64,000 bases of DNA from Paraconiothyrium sp. Pb-2020 (taxonomy: Eukaryota; Ascomycota; Dothideomycetes; Pleosporales; Didymosphaeriaceae): assembly GCA_022419385.1 (NCBI GenBank), contig JAJUBI010000009.1, forward strand, positions 806,001-870,000, written 5' to 3'. This document shows, piece after piece, positions 11,778 to 23,662 of the stretch. The notes below the pieces were generated by a model. It was not told where the DNA came from. It saw nothing but the letters and a program-made list of their open reading frames with translations, and ran no database searches. Position numbers and translations under genes: made by a program. Position 1 is the first letter of the stretch. Each line of letters begins with the position of its first letter.

Positions 11778-12575
11778 TCATAGCCCTTCGCCCCTAAGTA
11801 TCTTCCCTGCCTCCTCCGCCACCGCACCCACACTCCTCATCATCAACTGCGGCCCAACACTAATCCTCGCAACCCCCACACCACCAATTTCCTTCAACTC
11901 ATCCACCGTCAACCCACCAGGCACCACTCTCACCAAACTAACATTCAATCTCCCACCTAGCTCCTTCGCCTCCTTCTCCACCTCTACTCTCGTCGTGCCA
12001 CCCCTCTCCCTCCCACCCCAGATAAATGCCGTCGTAGCGCCGGCCTCAAGATACGCCTTTCCACGCTTAACAGCCTCTTCGACAGGGTGACCAGCAACCA
12101 AAGCATCAGTGCGAGCATTGACCACAAAATCAGGCACGCCCGCTTCAGCAGCAACCCTCAGGACCGTCTTCACCCTCTCCACCGCTTCGCCAACATCATA
12201 AAGCGCATCTCTCGCGCGGCTGAAGTCTTCAAGATTAATCCCCACCGCGCCTATCTCCAGCAACTTCTTCACGCCCTCTTCTAGCTGTTCACCATACCCA
12301 TCTTGGAAGTCGACTGTAAGCGGCTTGTCAAACGCCTGTGCGATTTTTGCAACGGCCGCCGCGCCGCGGAGGTTTACCTCGAGCGTGAGTTCGGGGTCTT
12401 CCAGCCCGGCTGCGACGGCGACGGCGTAGGACGCTGTTGCAAGGGCGCGGGTTTCAGGGAGTGCCGCGACGGCTTTTGCGCTGATGGCGTCCCAGACGTT
12501 GGTGAGGATAATAGGGTCGCCGGGCCTGTGGAGAGCTTTGAAGGTTCTGGCGATGTCGTTTTGGGAACCCATCAT
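11778..12575 (-). CDS. PEP mutase/isocitrate lyase superfamily enzyme
   Basis: This is a single exon of 265 residues. It resembles the phosphoenolpyruvate mutase-like branch of the isocitrate lyase superfamily, whose members make or break C-C or C-P bonds next to a carboxylate, with Mg2+. Visible landmarks are the early NVWDAISA block, TVDFQDGYGE (the place of the metal-binding D-x-D-x-GYG loop), GINLEDFS (the G-x-N-x-E-D strand), the FVVNARTDAL strand and a C-terminal RISVGPQLMMRS segment. The substrate is not predictable; relatives include oxaloacetate and methylisocitrate cleaving enzymes. The catalytic Lys/Cys loop of true isocitrate lyases (KKCGH) is absent. No intron and no targeting signal are seen. 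The second Met (12572) is an equally possible start. Confidence 0.88.
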   Translation of the reverse strand: MMGSQNDIARTFKALHRPGDPIILTNVWDAISAKAVAALPETRALATASYAVAVAAGLEDPELTLEVNLRGAAAVAKIAQAFDKPLTVDFQDGYGEQLEEGVKKLLEIGAVGINLEDFSRARDALYDVGEAVERVKTVLRVAAEAGVPDFVVNARTDALVAGHPVEEAVKRGKAYLEAGATTAFIWGGRERGGTTRVEVEKEAKELGGRLNVSLVRVVPGGLTVDELKEIGGVGVARISVGPQLMMRSVGAVAEEAGKILRGEGL

Positions 12576-13310
12576 ATACTACACTCGAGATTTGTGTAAT
12601 TGCTAGAGCGCAAACGGATCCGTTATATTGTGAAGTTGAGGTGGGCGATGTTACGGTTGGTGCTCTGTGAAAGGCTACGTTTGGAAGCTGCGCTTTATAC
12701 TACTCTCCATCTCGTACAGGATCTACGGAGTGAGGTTTGACTCATCTGTGTGCGCCTTATTATGCTCGACGCAGGTTGCTGGTGGGGAGGACCGAAAGCA
12801 TACCGATCCGAGACGGCTACTCAGAGTGCTGTTGAATTGACCAATGAGCGCTGCGAGAAGTGACCGTGTCAACCGAAGCTGACTGGATCCCCTCGTGACA
12901 GCGCGTTGCACACGCTGCAGACGCGCTATTGTGAGGACGATCTGATTAGTATCAGTAGGCTTAGTGAGCGTGAGCGAAGTGTGGGATTCAGGTGCTGCGC
13001 ATGGACCTGCCTGTTAGGAAGGTCGTGCAGGTATGGTGCACACCAGGTAAGAGGTGCTTCGCGGCCATAGGTAGTAACACTCGGAAATGCACGTTCGATT
13101 TGTAATTCTGATGCTACCGGCGCTCCCTAGTTTCGTGGATCGTTGGTCCATGATTTTGCAGGGTTTTCGCGTACCCAGCATCATAATATGTGTGTTGGTG
13201 GATGAAGCCTCAATATGTTCCTATGTACAGCTCTCAAAGACAGGTACACTAACCATCGTCATCTTCACGGGGTCACCTGCGCGTGCTTCCAACCTCGTGT
13301 GATCGTCTGA
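12576..13310. other. Intergenic, no gene seen
   Basis: About 735 bases with only short ORFs. It should contain the promoter of the PEP mutase-like gene, and the 3' end of the dioxygenase gene lies at its right side. Confidence 0.5.
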
Positions 13311-14363
13311 TCAAACTTCAGGAAAAAGATCCTGCACCTTATCAATCTGATCAAAGTCGTACGCATTCCCATACGGCCTGTTCAAATAACTCTTCTCCAC
13401 CTCCTCGCTTGATACATATTCGGCCGCAACATGCAAGCCTGTCTTCTCCGGTGTCAACTGGTCCTTTAAATCCTCTGCGAATTCAACCGTCATCTGATTG
13501 CGGTACCATGGTGCGAAATGGACTGGAGAAGGATTAGCACTGTGCATTGTTCAGAGATAAATGAAAGGAGTAGACTCACTCATAGCAAGCATAACTCTCG
13601 GCTTGTCGCTTAAATTCGGCTTTCCACCGTGCCACAACCTCAGGTCCCTGATGATAATACTACCTTTCTTGACTGTAGGCTGGGACGGCGCCCTGACTTT
13701 CCTACGTGCCTCAAGCAAGTCCTTCTTTATCCTGCCGCTGGCTCTTTCGCCGTGTGCGCCTTCTTGATCGGCAATGGTCGTGTTGGAATGGGTGCCGAGC
13801 CAGACTTCAGTAGAGCCATTCTGGACTTCCATGGTAATGAGTGGAACGTTCACCACAAGTGCGAAGGGAATTTGAGGATGGTCAAAGTCGGCGTCGTTGT
13901 GGATGGGCTGGGACGCCGGTGGGGAATCTGCAGTTGGTGGGAGCGCGGTGTTGCCTGACACGAAGCGGAGAGAAGGCTTCGGACCCAATGCCGTAGAAGT
14001 CACCTGTGTTACGATGGGATCTGGCCATGTTAACCACTAACTAATACGGGAATCAAAGGTATTGATTGTACTTGTGAATACTTCCTCGGAGAAGAACTCC
14101 TTCACCATCGGAGGATCCTGTTGGATATTGCCCTTGTTGTAGTTGAAAGGGCTGTCTTTTCGGGATTGCAGGTCGTACGCGTCTTCGACCATTTTCGTGT
14201 TCAGCTTGTCGAGGGTCGCATGTTGGACAAGGTCCTCTATCACGACAAGGCCGTCGCGCGCCAGAGCTCGAATGGCGATTTCGAGGTTCTTCTGCGTGAG
14301 GACGCCATCTTTGATTTCAGAAGTAGATGGCTTGATTGAGATGGGAGTAGATGGGAGAGACAT
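13311..14363 (-). CDS. Phytanoyl-CoA dioxygenase (PhyH) family protein
   Basis: Exons are 14363..14072, 14020..13580 and 13522..13311, giving 314 residues. Both introns are phase 1 and short (51 and 57 bases). The PhyH family uses Fe(II) and 2-oxoglutarate to hydroxylate substrates. The metal triad is visible as HNDAD (His-x-Asp) in the middle exon and the distal His in LWHGG, followed by the PRVML segment, whose Arg would hold 2-oxoglutarate. The N-terminal region with GLVVIEDLV and the block around FVSGNTALPPT match fungal members of the family. No PTS1 at the C-terminus (ends PEV), so peroxisomal location as in human phytanoyl-CoA hydroxylase is not indicated. The substrate is unknown; members occur both in primary and secondary metabolism. 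Confidence 0.9.
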
Positions 14364-15728
14364 GTTGGATCGGACAAAGTGATGTAAATGGGATTGGGCT
14401 CAAGGAAAGGATGTTGCCAAGCTACTGCTATGATGAGGTTGGTTGTAAGTTCAGTTCGAACTTATACATGAACGTACTTCAAAGTTCATTATGCCCGCTT
14501 TGGGCTTTCTGCGATGCTCGTAGACGCAGCGGAGCAGTTGTCGACAACACTGCGCGAAGAGGCTAGAGCGGGGAGCGCGACCGCACACGTACTTCCTTTC
14601 TACGAATCGTGCAAAAAAGGGAAATTGGAAGAGCGGCAGTGAAGGTAGACTTGCGGATACAATTCTTGATCCGTAGATATGTATAGTCTTACAGTATCGG
14701 AAGCGGTTGCTGCTTGTGCAATGCCAAAGGAACGGTCCATTCAACATCCAGTGCGTTCGAAGGTAGACGTTCACGTGGTACATAATCGAACTAATGACTA
14801 AAATATCGCAAGGGTGGACCATCCGCACTGAGGAACTGAGAATCAATGCAGTATCTGCAGTCCGAAGTTTTGCAAAAACGGGCAGCAGGCGGCGATGTGG
14901 TGTCCGACGGATAGCAGACTCTTAGCATAAGAATCGGTGAAACGCTTGTCTGAGACGTTTAGTGGACCTTTCGACGGCGAGCACAGTGTGCGTGTCCTAG
15001 AGCAACATTCAACGGCTCCTAGGGGCACGACTGTGTGACGTGAGTCGTGTCTGTGACGTACAGCGCGTCGCGTCCAACGCCCAAGGGCACGTCCCCGGGA
15101 AGGTTCCGCGATGTTTGCGCACCCACAATTGTGCGCGAGGCCGACGTCGCCGGCGGACGCGATGGAAAAGACGTGTTTCCGCGGCACTGCACAGTGACGG
15201 ATCATGGTGGAGAGCGATGGACCCACTAGCCCGGTACAAGCCCCGCTAAGCTGCATTCTTGCACTGCGCATGCCCGAAGCTCCCACCTACAAGGTTCATC
15301 ATCCCTCTTCGACGTGTGCAGACGTGCAGTTGCTTTTGCTTTGCTAGAGACACAGGCAATACCAATTCTTCTGCAAGATAGCAGACAACAATACTAGCTG
15401 CCCAACGCCACTTCACCGCTCATTTCCACCGTCGGCGATCCCCTTTCGACGTGTCGTGTCACCTGGTCGCGCGACCACTCACGCCGCCGGCCTGCCGTGG
15501 CATTACCCGCCCTACCCCAGACGCCACACCGCGCCGCACTGCAAGGCAGCCAGGGCTTAGATCTCTCCACCTCCTGGCCGTGCAAGACAAAGGAAATACA
15601 TTGCGCACTCTCCAGGCTTCTTAAGGCTGAGCTCGCAAGTCGCAGCCTGAACACCTCGCTCACAGCACCATTGTGCTTCTCCGCTCTTGCGCGCAGCAAT
15701 TCCGCACCACACCCACCCACACTGCACC
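14364..15728. other. Intergenic between divergent genes
   Basis: About 1.37 kb separates the divergent dioxygenase and glutaredoxin genes. Several short ORFs overlap on both strands, without family resemblance. The last 300 bases are C-rich on the plus strand and are probably the glutaredoxin leader. Confidence 0.5.
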
Positions 15729-16552
15729 ATGCCGTCGCAGCGACGAATGAGGCTTTATGTCCTCCTACTCGCCCTCACAATCATCATCACTCTCTACATG
15801 ACGCGATCGAGCTCGCAGACACGAACCTCCCCGTTCTACATCAAGACACAGGAAGCGCTCCAGGCAAAAGACTACATGGAAGCGTCCAAGCAGCGCGACG
15901 CGGACGGCGTAGGATCGCGCTTGAAAACCGCAGCAGACGACGCGAAAAAGGCCGCCGAGAAGAAGGGCCAGGAATACGTTGACTCAGTAACTGGCGGCGA
16001 CTCAGACAAGGCACCCCGCGGCCGGTACAACAAGGAAGGCAAGCAGCAACCGCTCGAGGGCGTCGCGGCGGTTGGCGGCAGGACGCAGGACAAGACACCG
16101 CCCAAAGAGAACGAGACAGAAGATTACCACGAGGCCGAGGTCGAACTGAACTCCATCTTGAAGAAGAGTCCAAGTACGCTAGCCCCTCAATCCCCCCAGA
16201 CGCTGCTAACAACTCCACAGTCATTATCTTCTCCAAAACATACTGCCCGCACTCGCGAAAAGCAAAGCACATCCTTCTCGAGAAATACGACATCGACCCA
16301 GCGCCCTATGTAGTCGAGCTCGACGAGCACCCGATCGGCCTCAAGCTGCAGGAAGTCCTCGCAGATACGACTGGCAGACGGACCGTACCTAACGTGATGG
16401 TCATCGGCAAGAGCATCGGCGGCGGCGACCAGATGCAGGAGCTCGACGAGACGGATACCATGATCGAGACCATCAAGAAGCTGGGCGAGGCGCGCATTAC
16501 GCGGGTGACAAGGCGGTCGCAGCAGTCTGAAATGCGCCGGGTGAGACGGTAA
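15729..16552 (+). CDS. Membrane-anchored glutaredoxin (Grx6/Grx7-like)
   Basis: Exons are 15729..16173 and 16221..16552, giving 258 residues. A positively charged N-terminus is followed by one hydrophobic segment (about residues 9-24, LYVLLLALTIIITLYM), so the protein is a type II membrane protein of the secretory pathway. A hydrophilic linker of about 115 residues follows, then a thioredoxin-fold glutaredoxin domain. The active site is CPHS at 157-160, with one cysteine as in monothiol yeast Grx6/Grx7 (CSYS, CPYS). The cis-Pro motif RTVPNVMV and the downstream GG-D motif that binds glutathione (IGGGDQM) are present. Role inferred: glutathione-dependent thiol redox control in the ER/Golgi. 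ATG 15729 was chosen over an in-frame ATG 42 bases upstream because it places the anchor at the N-terminus. Confidence 0.92.
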
Positions 16553-17097
16553 GGTTAAATATGAGGCTCGAGCTGTGATATTAGACCTTCGCTTCGTTGT
16601 GTACATATACCAACTTGAGTTTATTGGCGACATTGGGTGACACGGGTCATTACTAGGTTGCATGGACAGGTCTTCGGTAGAGGCTCCTGTCGTTAAGAAC
16701 ATCTCTTAGTGGGTATACCCGTTTAATGCGACCATGTTTACGTTCTTACAGCGCCGTATCCATTCTCACGTATGTCAAAATGTTGTTGTCGCGGTAGTAA
16801 AAGCGGTTGTGCGTCGCACACATCGGCAAGAGCTATTGAGACCACCAAACACCACGAGAAGTGATTTGCATGTATGATGTTTTGCGATGTTGAGACCCCT
16901 TCTGAGTGCCTGCACAGTCCCCAGCCACAGCTTCCTTCTACGTTTGCACAAAGCAATCAACCACCCGAACGCGGCTTCCCGCAACGCAACACTCTCCGCC
17001 CCCCACTCACCTCACGTTCTCACCATCTCCTCGACTGACATCACTGATACGCACGCAGTTTCTCAGTCACGTCATCACTGGCGTCAGACCCAGAGCC
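16553..17097. other. Intergenic, no gene seen
   Basis: About 545 bases lie between tandem genes. An open frame extends upstream of the next start codon (from 16906), but its composition is unlike the conserved protein, so I treat it as leader. Confidence 0.45.
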
Positions 17098-17685
17098 ATG
17101 TGCACCTTCTTCACCCTCACCTACAGCTGCGGGCACACGCAAACCTCCCACCGCTGCCCTCGCTCCACAGTCTACATATACGGCAAGAACGGCGAACAAG
17201 TCCCCCAGATCAACGGCTGCGACAGCAATCACTCTGTAGACACCGCTATCCGCGACAATTGCATCAATTGCAAGATGACGGAGGGCTGCATGCCGGGGGT
17301 GGCTACGGGCGTGAACGGGTGGTCGCAGTGGGGACCGAAAGAAGAAGCTCTTTCTGCGCGGGTGGAGAAGATGAAGGAGTTCCAGGAGATGGAGATTCTG
17401 GTGGAAGGTGGTGCGGTGCAAGGTAGTCTTCCTCGCAAGTAATGTGTGACTGGGGCTGATGAACGTGTAGCGGACGATTGGGAGGAACAGGTGCGCGCTG
17501 CGCTGACGGATCAACCGCGCGAGGAGACGAGTACGCCGGAGACGATGACGAGCAGTGCGAGGAGCGGTTCGATGCAGGCCGAGTGGAGCCAGGGGCCCGT
17601 TAGGGTCAAGGATCAGGATGAGGAAGATGACGAGTGGATGTACGGTAGTCTCGTGGGCTTCGTTGCAGAGGATTCTCGGAAATAA
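17098..17685 (+). CDS. Small MC..CGH-type fungal protein, uncharacterised
   Basis: Exons are 17098..17422 and 17471..17685, giving 179 residues. The intron is 48 bases, phase 1. The N-terminus MCTFFTLTYSCGHT followed by a second Cys pair region (GCDSNHSVD, NCINCKMTEGC) suggests a metal-binding module; such MC-x(n)-Y-x-CGH openings are common among fungal hypothetical proteins. The C-terminal half is acidic and low in complexity, ending in a conserved-looking DDEWMYGSLVGF stretch. No function can be assigned. A second protein with the same type of opening lies at 38539-39292. Confidence 0.75.
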
Positions 17686-18715
17686 GGGGGGGATATACCT
17701 GTGCGGATGCATTAGAAGCCGACGATACGATGGTCGCAGCGGTTAGAATGGTGAGCATGCGTATGTGAGGAGACGCGGAGATGATGATCATGATGTTAGG
17801 TACGCGAAGAACCGCGAGGCCACGATTCAGTGCGCTCATTCCCTAGTTAAGGGGATAGAGAAAAGCCAAAACTTTACTGTGGCCGTACTCAACCGGGTGT
17901 GGAAAAGTCGCTTCTGCAAAACGATACTGTTAAATCATCCAAATCAATCCTGGAAGTCAGGAGCACCCTTCAGTCTAGATGTCTTGAGACTAGACCACTT
18001 TTACATCATTCTGAGCCTATGGCTACTCACTGGAGCTCTTCCGATGTTGTTGGGCAATCTGTCGCATTCGGTATTTACTTGATGTCGCTGCGTTGTTCCT
18101 CGTCTTCGCGGGGTTCAAGGGGACACTCCTCATGTCGTATTCTTTCTTGATGAGTGTTTAGTTTGAGACTGGGCGTAGCATTTTTCTGTTCTTGTCCTCC
18201 ATGTCATGATATTCGAACTGGCTGGTCTTAAAAGTTAGGAGCCATTTTCTAGACTATACATACCATAGGTAGCTAGAAAATTTACTTCGTCCCTACCTGC
18301 GAATGCCTCAGCGTCATGGCCCATCGGGCCCCGTCTTTGTGGAACGATAACAGGCAACGCTCTATTGCTTCATCTTCGGCTTGCATTCTTCGCCATCAGC
18401 ATACCGCCGAGTTTATTTGTATACCAGATATATATCACGGACGTGGAAAAGGGCTTTTTCTGTGCGCTGCAAGAACTCTAGCTAAGCTTCACATTGTCGC
18501 TGTACTGCATGATGCTAACCTGGTCTGCACTGGAACCTGATTGAATCCCTGTTTTCTTTTGCATGCTCAATCATTCCCAACAGATAACCCACTCCTATAC
18601 TTGCACAAACGCGCGCGCTGCATGACCCAGTGCAAATGCCGAAACGCCTCGTACCAACCTGATATCATTGCCCGTCCTCATATGCGGCTATTCATAACAC
18701 ATTCCCATCCATCGT
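17686..18715. other. Intergenic, convergent 3' ends
   Basis: About 1.03 kb lies between the small MC..CGH gene and MCM6, which converge. Only short ORFs are present, and I see nothing recognisable. Confidence 0.5.
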
Positions 18716-21711
18716 TTATACAATATCCTCAACCGGGCAATTCGGATGCAGCACATACACGACCTTCGCTGCAGCTTCGGCCTGTCCTTGCTCATCAGCC
18801 AAGCCCTCACCGCGGATCTGCATGAGATATTGCTCCTATGACACATTAGCACTAAACCACATGGTGTGAAAGCCTCGACAAGACACGTACCTTGCAAACC
18901 TTCTTCAGCACCTTCTTAGCCAGATCCCTTTCCTTTTCAAGATCCTCTTGCGTCTCCAGCTCGGATTCTTTCTGCTCGAGATACCAGATGAGGAGATCTT
19001 CTTCCTCGACGCCGTCTTCGGTGGCAGCTTGATCCTCGTTGATGCGCTTGACGAACAAATTGCGCATGGAGATATACTTGTCATGCGTAATCTTCGTCTT
19101 CTCACGAGGCGGCGCGGGTGTACGGCTTGCAGCACGAGCGCTCGCACCGTCTTGCTGTGCTCCGTCTGCGCCCATATCTGCGTCGCCCTCTTGGGTCTCT
19201 GCGGCGGCGGCGGCAGCAAGGAGGGCCTCGTCGTCTTCATCTTCCATCTCAACGTCGTCCTTCTCGACGCTGATGATGGACTGCCGGAGAAGGTTGTACG
19301 CTTCTCGAACGAAGTCGGGTGTGATGTCAACGACGCAGTTGGCCTTAGCAATGGCCTCTGACAACCGAATCATACTTTCGAGTTGACGAACTGTAATGCG
19401 GTAGCTATTCCTTCCGATGCCACCTTGAGCATCATCAGCACGGAGCTCCTTGTATTTCTCCACCAGGGTCTCCTTTGCCTCATCCGTAAATACGGGCTGG
19501 AAGGTTCGGGCGAAACGGATGTAGCGTTGTAATTGCTCGGTGCTGAACTCGGGCTCGATAGCCTCGTCGCGAAACTGGTGTAGGCCTACGATGTGCTCCG
19601 CCAGGTGGCGATCTACGGCCTCGTCGCACTCGTCGAGCACAACAAAGAAAAGATCGAAACGCGACATGATGGGTGCAGACATGTTGACGTTGGCTCGAAG
19701 CGTGGTCTTGCGGTTATAACGACCGCCGACGGGGTTCGCAGCTGCGAGGATGGAAGTCCGGGCATTGAGCGTCGCCTGGATACCTGCTTTTGCGATGGAG
19801 ATGGTCTGCTGTTCCATAGCTTCGTGAATAGCAACCTGGTCCGCGATATCCATCTTGTCGAATTCGTCGATCGCACAGATACCGTTATCTGCCAACATGA
19901 GGGCTCCTGCTTCGATAGTAAATTCGCCCGTCTCTTCGTCTTTGACCACAGCGGCTGTCAAACCAGCGGCTGATGAAGCTTTGCCAGAAGTGTATACAGC
20001 TCTAGGAAGGAAACTGCAGATGTACTTAAGGAACTGCGACTTGGATGTCGATGGGTCGCCGACGATGCAGATGTTGATGTCGCCACGGAGATCCATACCT
20101 TCTGGTGTCTGTTTCGATACACCACTCATCAGCTGGAGAAGAAGACCTTTCTTGATAACTTGGTGGCCATACACTGTTGGTGCGATAGAGTCGACCAACC
20201 GCATGAAAATGTTAGGCTTGTGTACCATATCTTTAAGATCCTGGATTTCAGCTGGAGTGAGAGTTGAGAGGTATTCAGCTTGAGCCTCCTCGCCGTTTTT
20301 GTCAGATTCCATTGCCTGCGCTTGGTTGAGTGATGCTAAGATATTGCTTGCTTGACCAGTCATGTGGTGGTTTGAGGACTGCCCTGGAGTGGATGTGTCG
20401 GGGGTTACCATACACGCCAGGAATGACATGCGGTAAGTCAAATCGCGCACACCTAGAGCTTTGAGACCGCTGACACCGGACCCGCCAACGTCGGCTCCGC
20501 GGGCAGCCCCCGAGTTGTCCCTAGTTGCTTGCGCCCTCACACCAGGAACCCTGAACTGGCTGACATCTGGGATTACGATGGCAGTTCCAGTAAATATACA
20601 CTTCTCTCCGGCCTTAGCCCGATCTACCATTTCTCCACGTAAGATGACGTCCATTGTGCGTGGCATGCTGCCTGTGGGGATTTCTGAACTGTTCTCTTGG
20701 ATTCGTACTTTCTGCCAATCGACGAATGTGGACTGTCTGATGTCTAACCGCCACCCTTCACGATTCATGCAGACTGTGTTCGGACATTGCGTTGGCTCAG
20801 TGTACTTGAACGTCTGCTCGACATTGGGCACGACTGTGTTACAAGCCTCGCAAATGAAGGTAGCCATAGAAAGCTCGGGCCGAACTTCTGATGTGCGAGT
20901 CGCAGTGCCGGAGATTGACAGCAGACGACCGATCGACTCTGTTCGTAGTTGGCGAATCCTTGAGATGAGAGGCAGATTATAGAAAGCTAGCGTAAAGATC
21001 TTGTCGGTCTGTTGGTTTGCAGTCTTCTCGTTAAGGCTATCGTTTTGACTTGTTCCTTCCTCATATGCTCGTTCCGACCGCGAAGTAGACGTAGCTATGC
21101 CGGTGGCCGTGGGCTGACGATGATCGCGGAAATATTGAGGCTCATACTTCGCGATCAAGTTGTGTAAAGCGCGGACCATGTATGGGAGGAACCGATAGTA
21201 CTCGCTCGCGACAGCGGCTGCCACCACGCCGTCTTCATGCCTTTGCAAATGTGTATAGTCGACATAAAGCGTAGACAGTCCATACAGCTTCATTCCTTTG
21301 ACCTGCGCAATATAGTACTTGTCCGTTACTGGTACGCTCGAAACGGGAAGCGCCGAGGAGGTTGGATCTTCAGTGTAGCTATGGTTCCTTAGCATCGTCT
21401 CTTTAGATGGTCGACCCATCTTACCTCTCGAGAAACTCCTGAAATCGCTGCGACAGCGTCTCTCCAGTCACGTCCACCACCTTGGGTATATCTGTGCGGG
21501 GCCCATTAGCCCTCCGCCCGGGACCTCCTCTTCCCACGACTTCGTCGTCTGCGAAGCCTTCATGGTCACTGTGTGCGCCTGCGCTTTCGGAAGGGGGCGC
21601 GCGCGGTCGCACAGAAGAGGAGCGGAATTGATTTCCTGGAGTAGCACCTGGTTCACTACCAGGTGTAGGTGCAGCGTCGGAACGCAGAGCGGCATCTAGG
21701 AGAGACGACAT
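18716..21711 (-). CDS. MCM6: DNA replication licensing factor MCM6
   Basis: Exons are 21711..21425, 21378..18891 and 18835..18716, giving 964 residues. It is one of the six subunits of the MCM2-7 replicative helicase loaded at origins in G1. The N-terminal domain carries the zinc finger (CEAC...C-x4-C), then the AAA+ core with Walker A GDPSTSKSQ, Walker B CAIDEFDKM, and the arginine finger SRFDLF. The run VGGRYNRK-TLRANVNMSAPIMSRF and the ILDECDEAVD-type block that follows identify the Mcm6 paralogue. A linker rich in Asp, Glu and Ala precedes a C-terminal winged-helix region that is completed only by the last 40-codon exon. The first intron (46 bases) removes a stop and joins FLES to YTEDP, as in other fungal Mcm6 proteins. 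The protein is complete. Confidence 0.97.
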
Positions 21712-22413
21712 GGCGGGGTCGAGGTGTGTTGTTCAGCTGCGCTGCGGGTACATAGGAGAGTTTTGCCGCGGGGGAAGAAGCGCGTACGCGACGCGACTCA
21801 CTTAATTCACCTTGTTGGGTTAGCCTACGAGCTACTTGGCAACCAACCGTGAGCGCATACCTTTGAGGTAACCCATGCTACACTATTATGTATTGCATGA
21901 ACTAATTTTAATAGGTTTCCAGGTAACAACGAATATCCAAGGCTCTGCCCAAAACTACTGTAGCCGTAGATCCTGAGCTAGAGCACACCAAGGCTTCGCT
22001 TCGCGCCCAAGACTAATCGCAGCATCATACGATCTGGTGACTTGAATGGGCCTTGCTTTTCAAATCGGTATACTTTCTATAAACTTTCAATAACTGGCAA
22101 ATACAACGAGTTGGCGTTCTATTGCACAGCCAATTCATAAGAAGTATTGCTTAGTCTTCGTTCATCAAATTACTACTCCAGCGGAAAACTCAAGGCCAGA
22201 TCACCCTTTTACTGTTGCCTACTACGTACATAGCCTGCATTGACTTGACAAGTCGTCACCCGATCGGGCGTTTCCGGAGCTCTTCAAGTCCGCGACCTTT
22301 CCCGCTCTCGACGCACAAACCCACGAGCCAAGCGTTGCCTGCGGAACAATAAATGGGCTAATGCAATTCCCCTCTATGATGCTTGTGTTACGGAACAAGA
22401 AGTCGATCGTAGT
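21712..22413. other. Intergenic, no gene seen
   Basis: About 700 bases with an AT-rich middle and no ORF of note. It holds the MCM6 promoter and the 3' end of the PP2A gene. Confidence 0.5.
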
Positions 22414-23662
22414 TTACAGGAAGTAGTCCGGAGTCCTTCTCGAAACCATCGGCTCACCAGCGCGCGGGCAGGGATCGAATTGGAGGCTGTTGTGACGTTA
22501 GTTGGTACCTTTCTGGAGCTACATGACAACATACAAAGTGTATTTCAGATGCTCATCTATCTCCATGATGGCCGCCTGGTTACCACAGCGGTAGCAGTAA
22601 TTCGGTGCTAGAATAGTCAGTTGAGTACGTGTTTCTTCTGCAGCGCAAAACGTACCGGAGAATATGGTCACGACGTTCCTGTCCTGAGACCAGTTGTATC
22701 CCTCCATGACCAACTGATGTGCTCTCGCCACCAGCGTGAGCCCGTTGTTGTGGTTGAAAGCTTCTGAGATATCTTGTCCGAAGGTGTAGCCAGCACCACG
22801 GGGCGAAATACCCCAACCGCATCGGTCATCGGGGTCAGACCAGAGCAAGTCACACATGGGCCCTTCATGCGGCACTTCTTGTATCCGATCGAGAGCTCGA
22901 ATGTTATCGAGCGTGTCGATGCTCGGCGACAGCCCTCCGTGCAAGCAGAAGATCTGGTTATCAATCAGGGCGGTCAAAGGTAGGTAATCGAAGAGATCGG
23001 TGAAATATTTCCACACGTTCGCATTGCCGTACTTGCGCAAGCACTCGTCGTAGAAGCCGTACACTTGGGTGATTTGTCGTGATTCGTGATTACCGCGCAG
23101 GATCGTGATGCGCTGGGGGTATCTAATCTTAAGAGCAACGAGTAGGGTGACAGTCTCGACGGAGAAGTAGCCTCTGTCTACGTAATCACCTGCAAACAAT
23201 CAGCGACCGCTTGTGATTATGCTGCGAGAGTCATACCCATAAAGAGGTAGTTGGTGTCAGGGTTGGGCCCGCCAATCTTGAAAAGCTCCATTAAGTCGTG
23301 GAACTGACCATGTATGTCACCACACACCGTGACAGGACATTTCTAAAATCAGTTAGCGTTAGCTAGTACAGCGACGCCGAGAACGGGGCACTTACCACGG
23401 GCTGTACGTTTGACTCTTCCTGGAGAACCTCGCGAGCCTAAGATTGAATATCTGTCAGCGATTCCCCTTACATCCCACTAGTCCTACAGCGGTCGCATAC
23501 CTTGTCGCACAGTCTCTGCACGTCGCTCTCCGCGAGCTGTTTGCAGCTCATGAGACTCTCGATCCAGCCATCAAGCGTGGGAATTGAGGCGGGCTCCGAT
23601 GTCGGGGCCGACGATAGTTGTGCGGGGTCTGGCATTTTGACATCCTCCATGTTGGTATCCAT
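22414..23662 (-). CDS. Serine/threonine protein phosphatase 2A catalytic subunit
   Basis: Exons are 23662..23501, 23437..23396, 23342..23237, 23189..22656, 22607..22535 and 22486..22414, giving 329 residues. All five introns are 47-63 bases. The metallophosphoesterase motifs are complete: GDIHG (76-80), GDYVDRG (104-110), RGNHE (135-139), followed by [17 protein letters not shown] and [10 protein letters not shown]. The C-terminus is RRTPDYFL, the invariant tail of PP2A whose last Leu is carboxymethylated and which controls regulatory-subunit binding; it is encoded by the last small exon. The N-terminal extension of about 20 residues (MDTNMEDVK...) is typical for filamentous fungi. Start chosen at the Met nearest the conserved LDGWIE block. 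PP2A acts in mitosis, morphogenesis and nutrient signalling. Confidence 0.97.

Noticed and set aside
16906..17097. N-terminal extension of the small MC..CGH protein from ATG 16906
   Set aside because: The extra 64 residues are Ser/Thr/His/Pro-rich without structure, and the MC..CGH opening is the natural start of this protein type.
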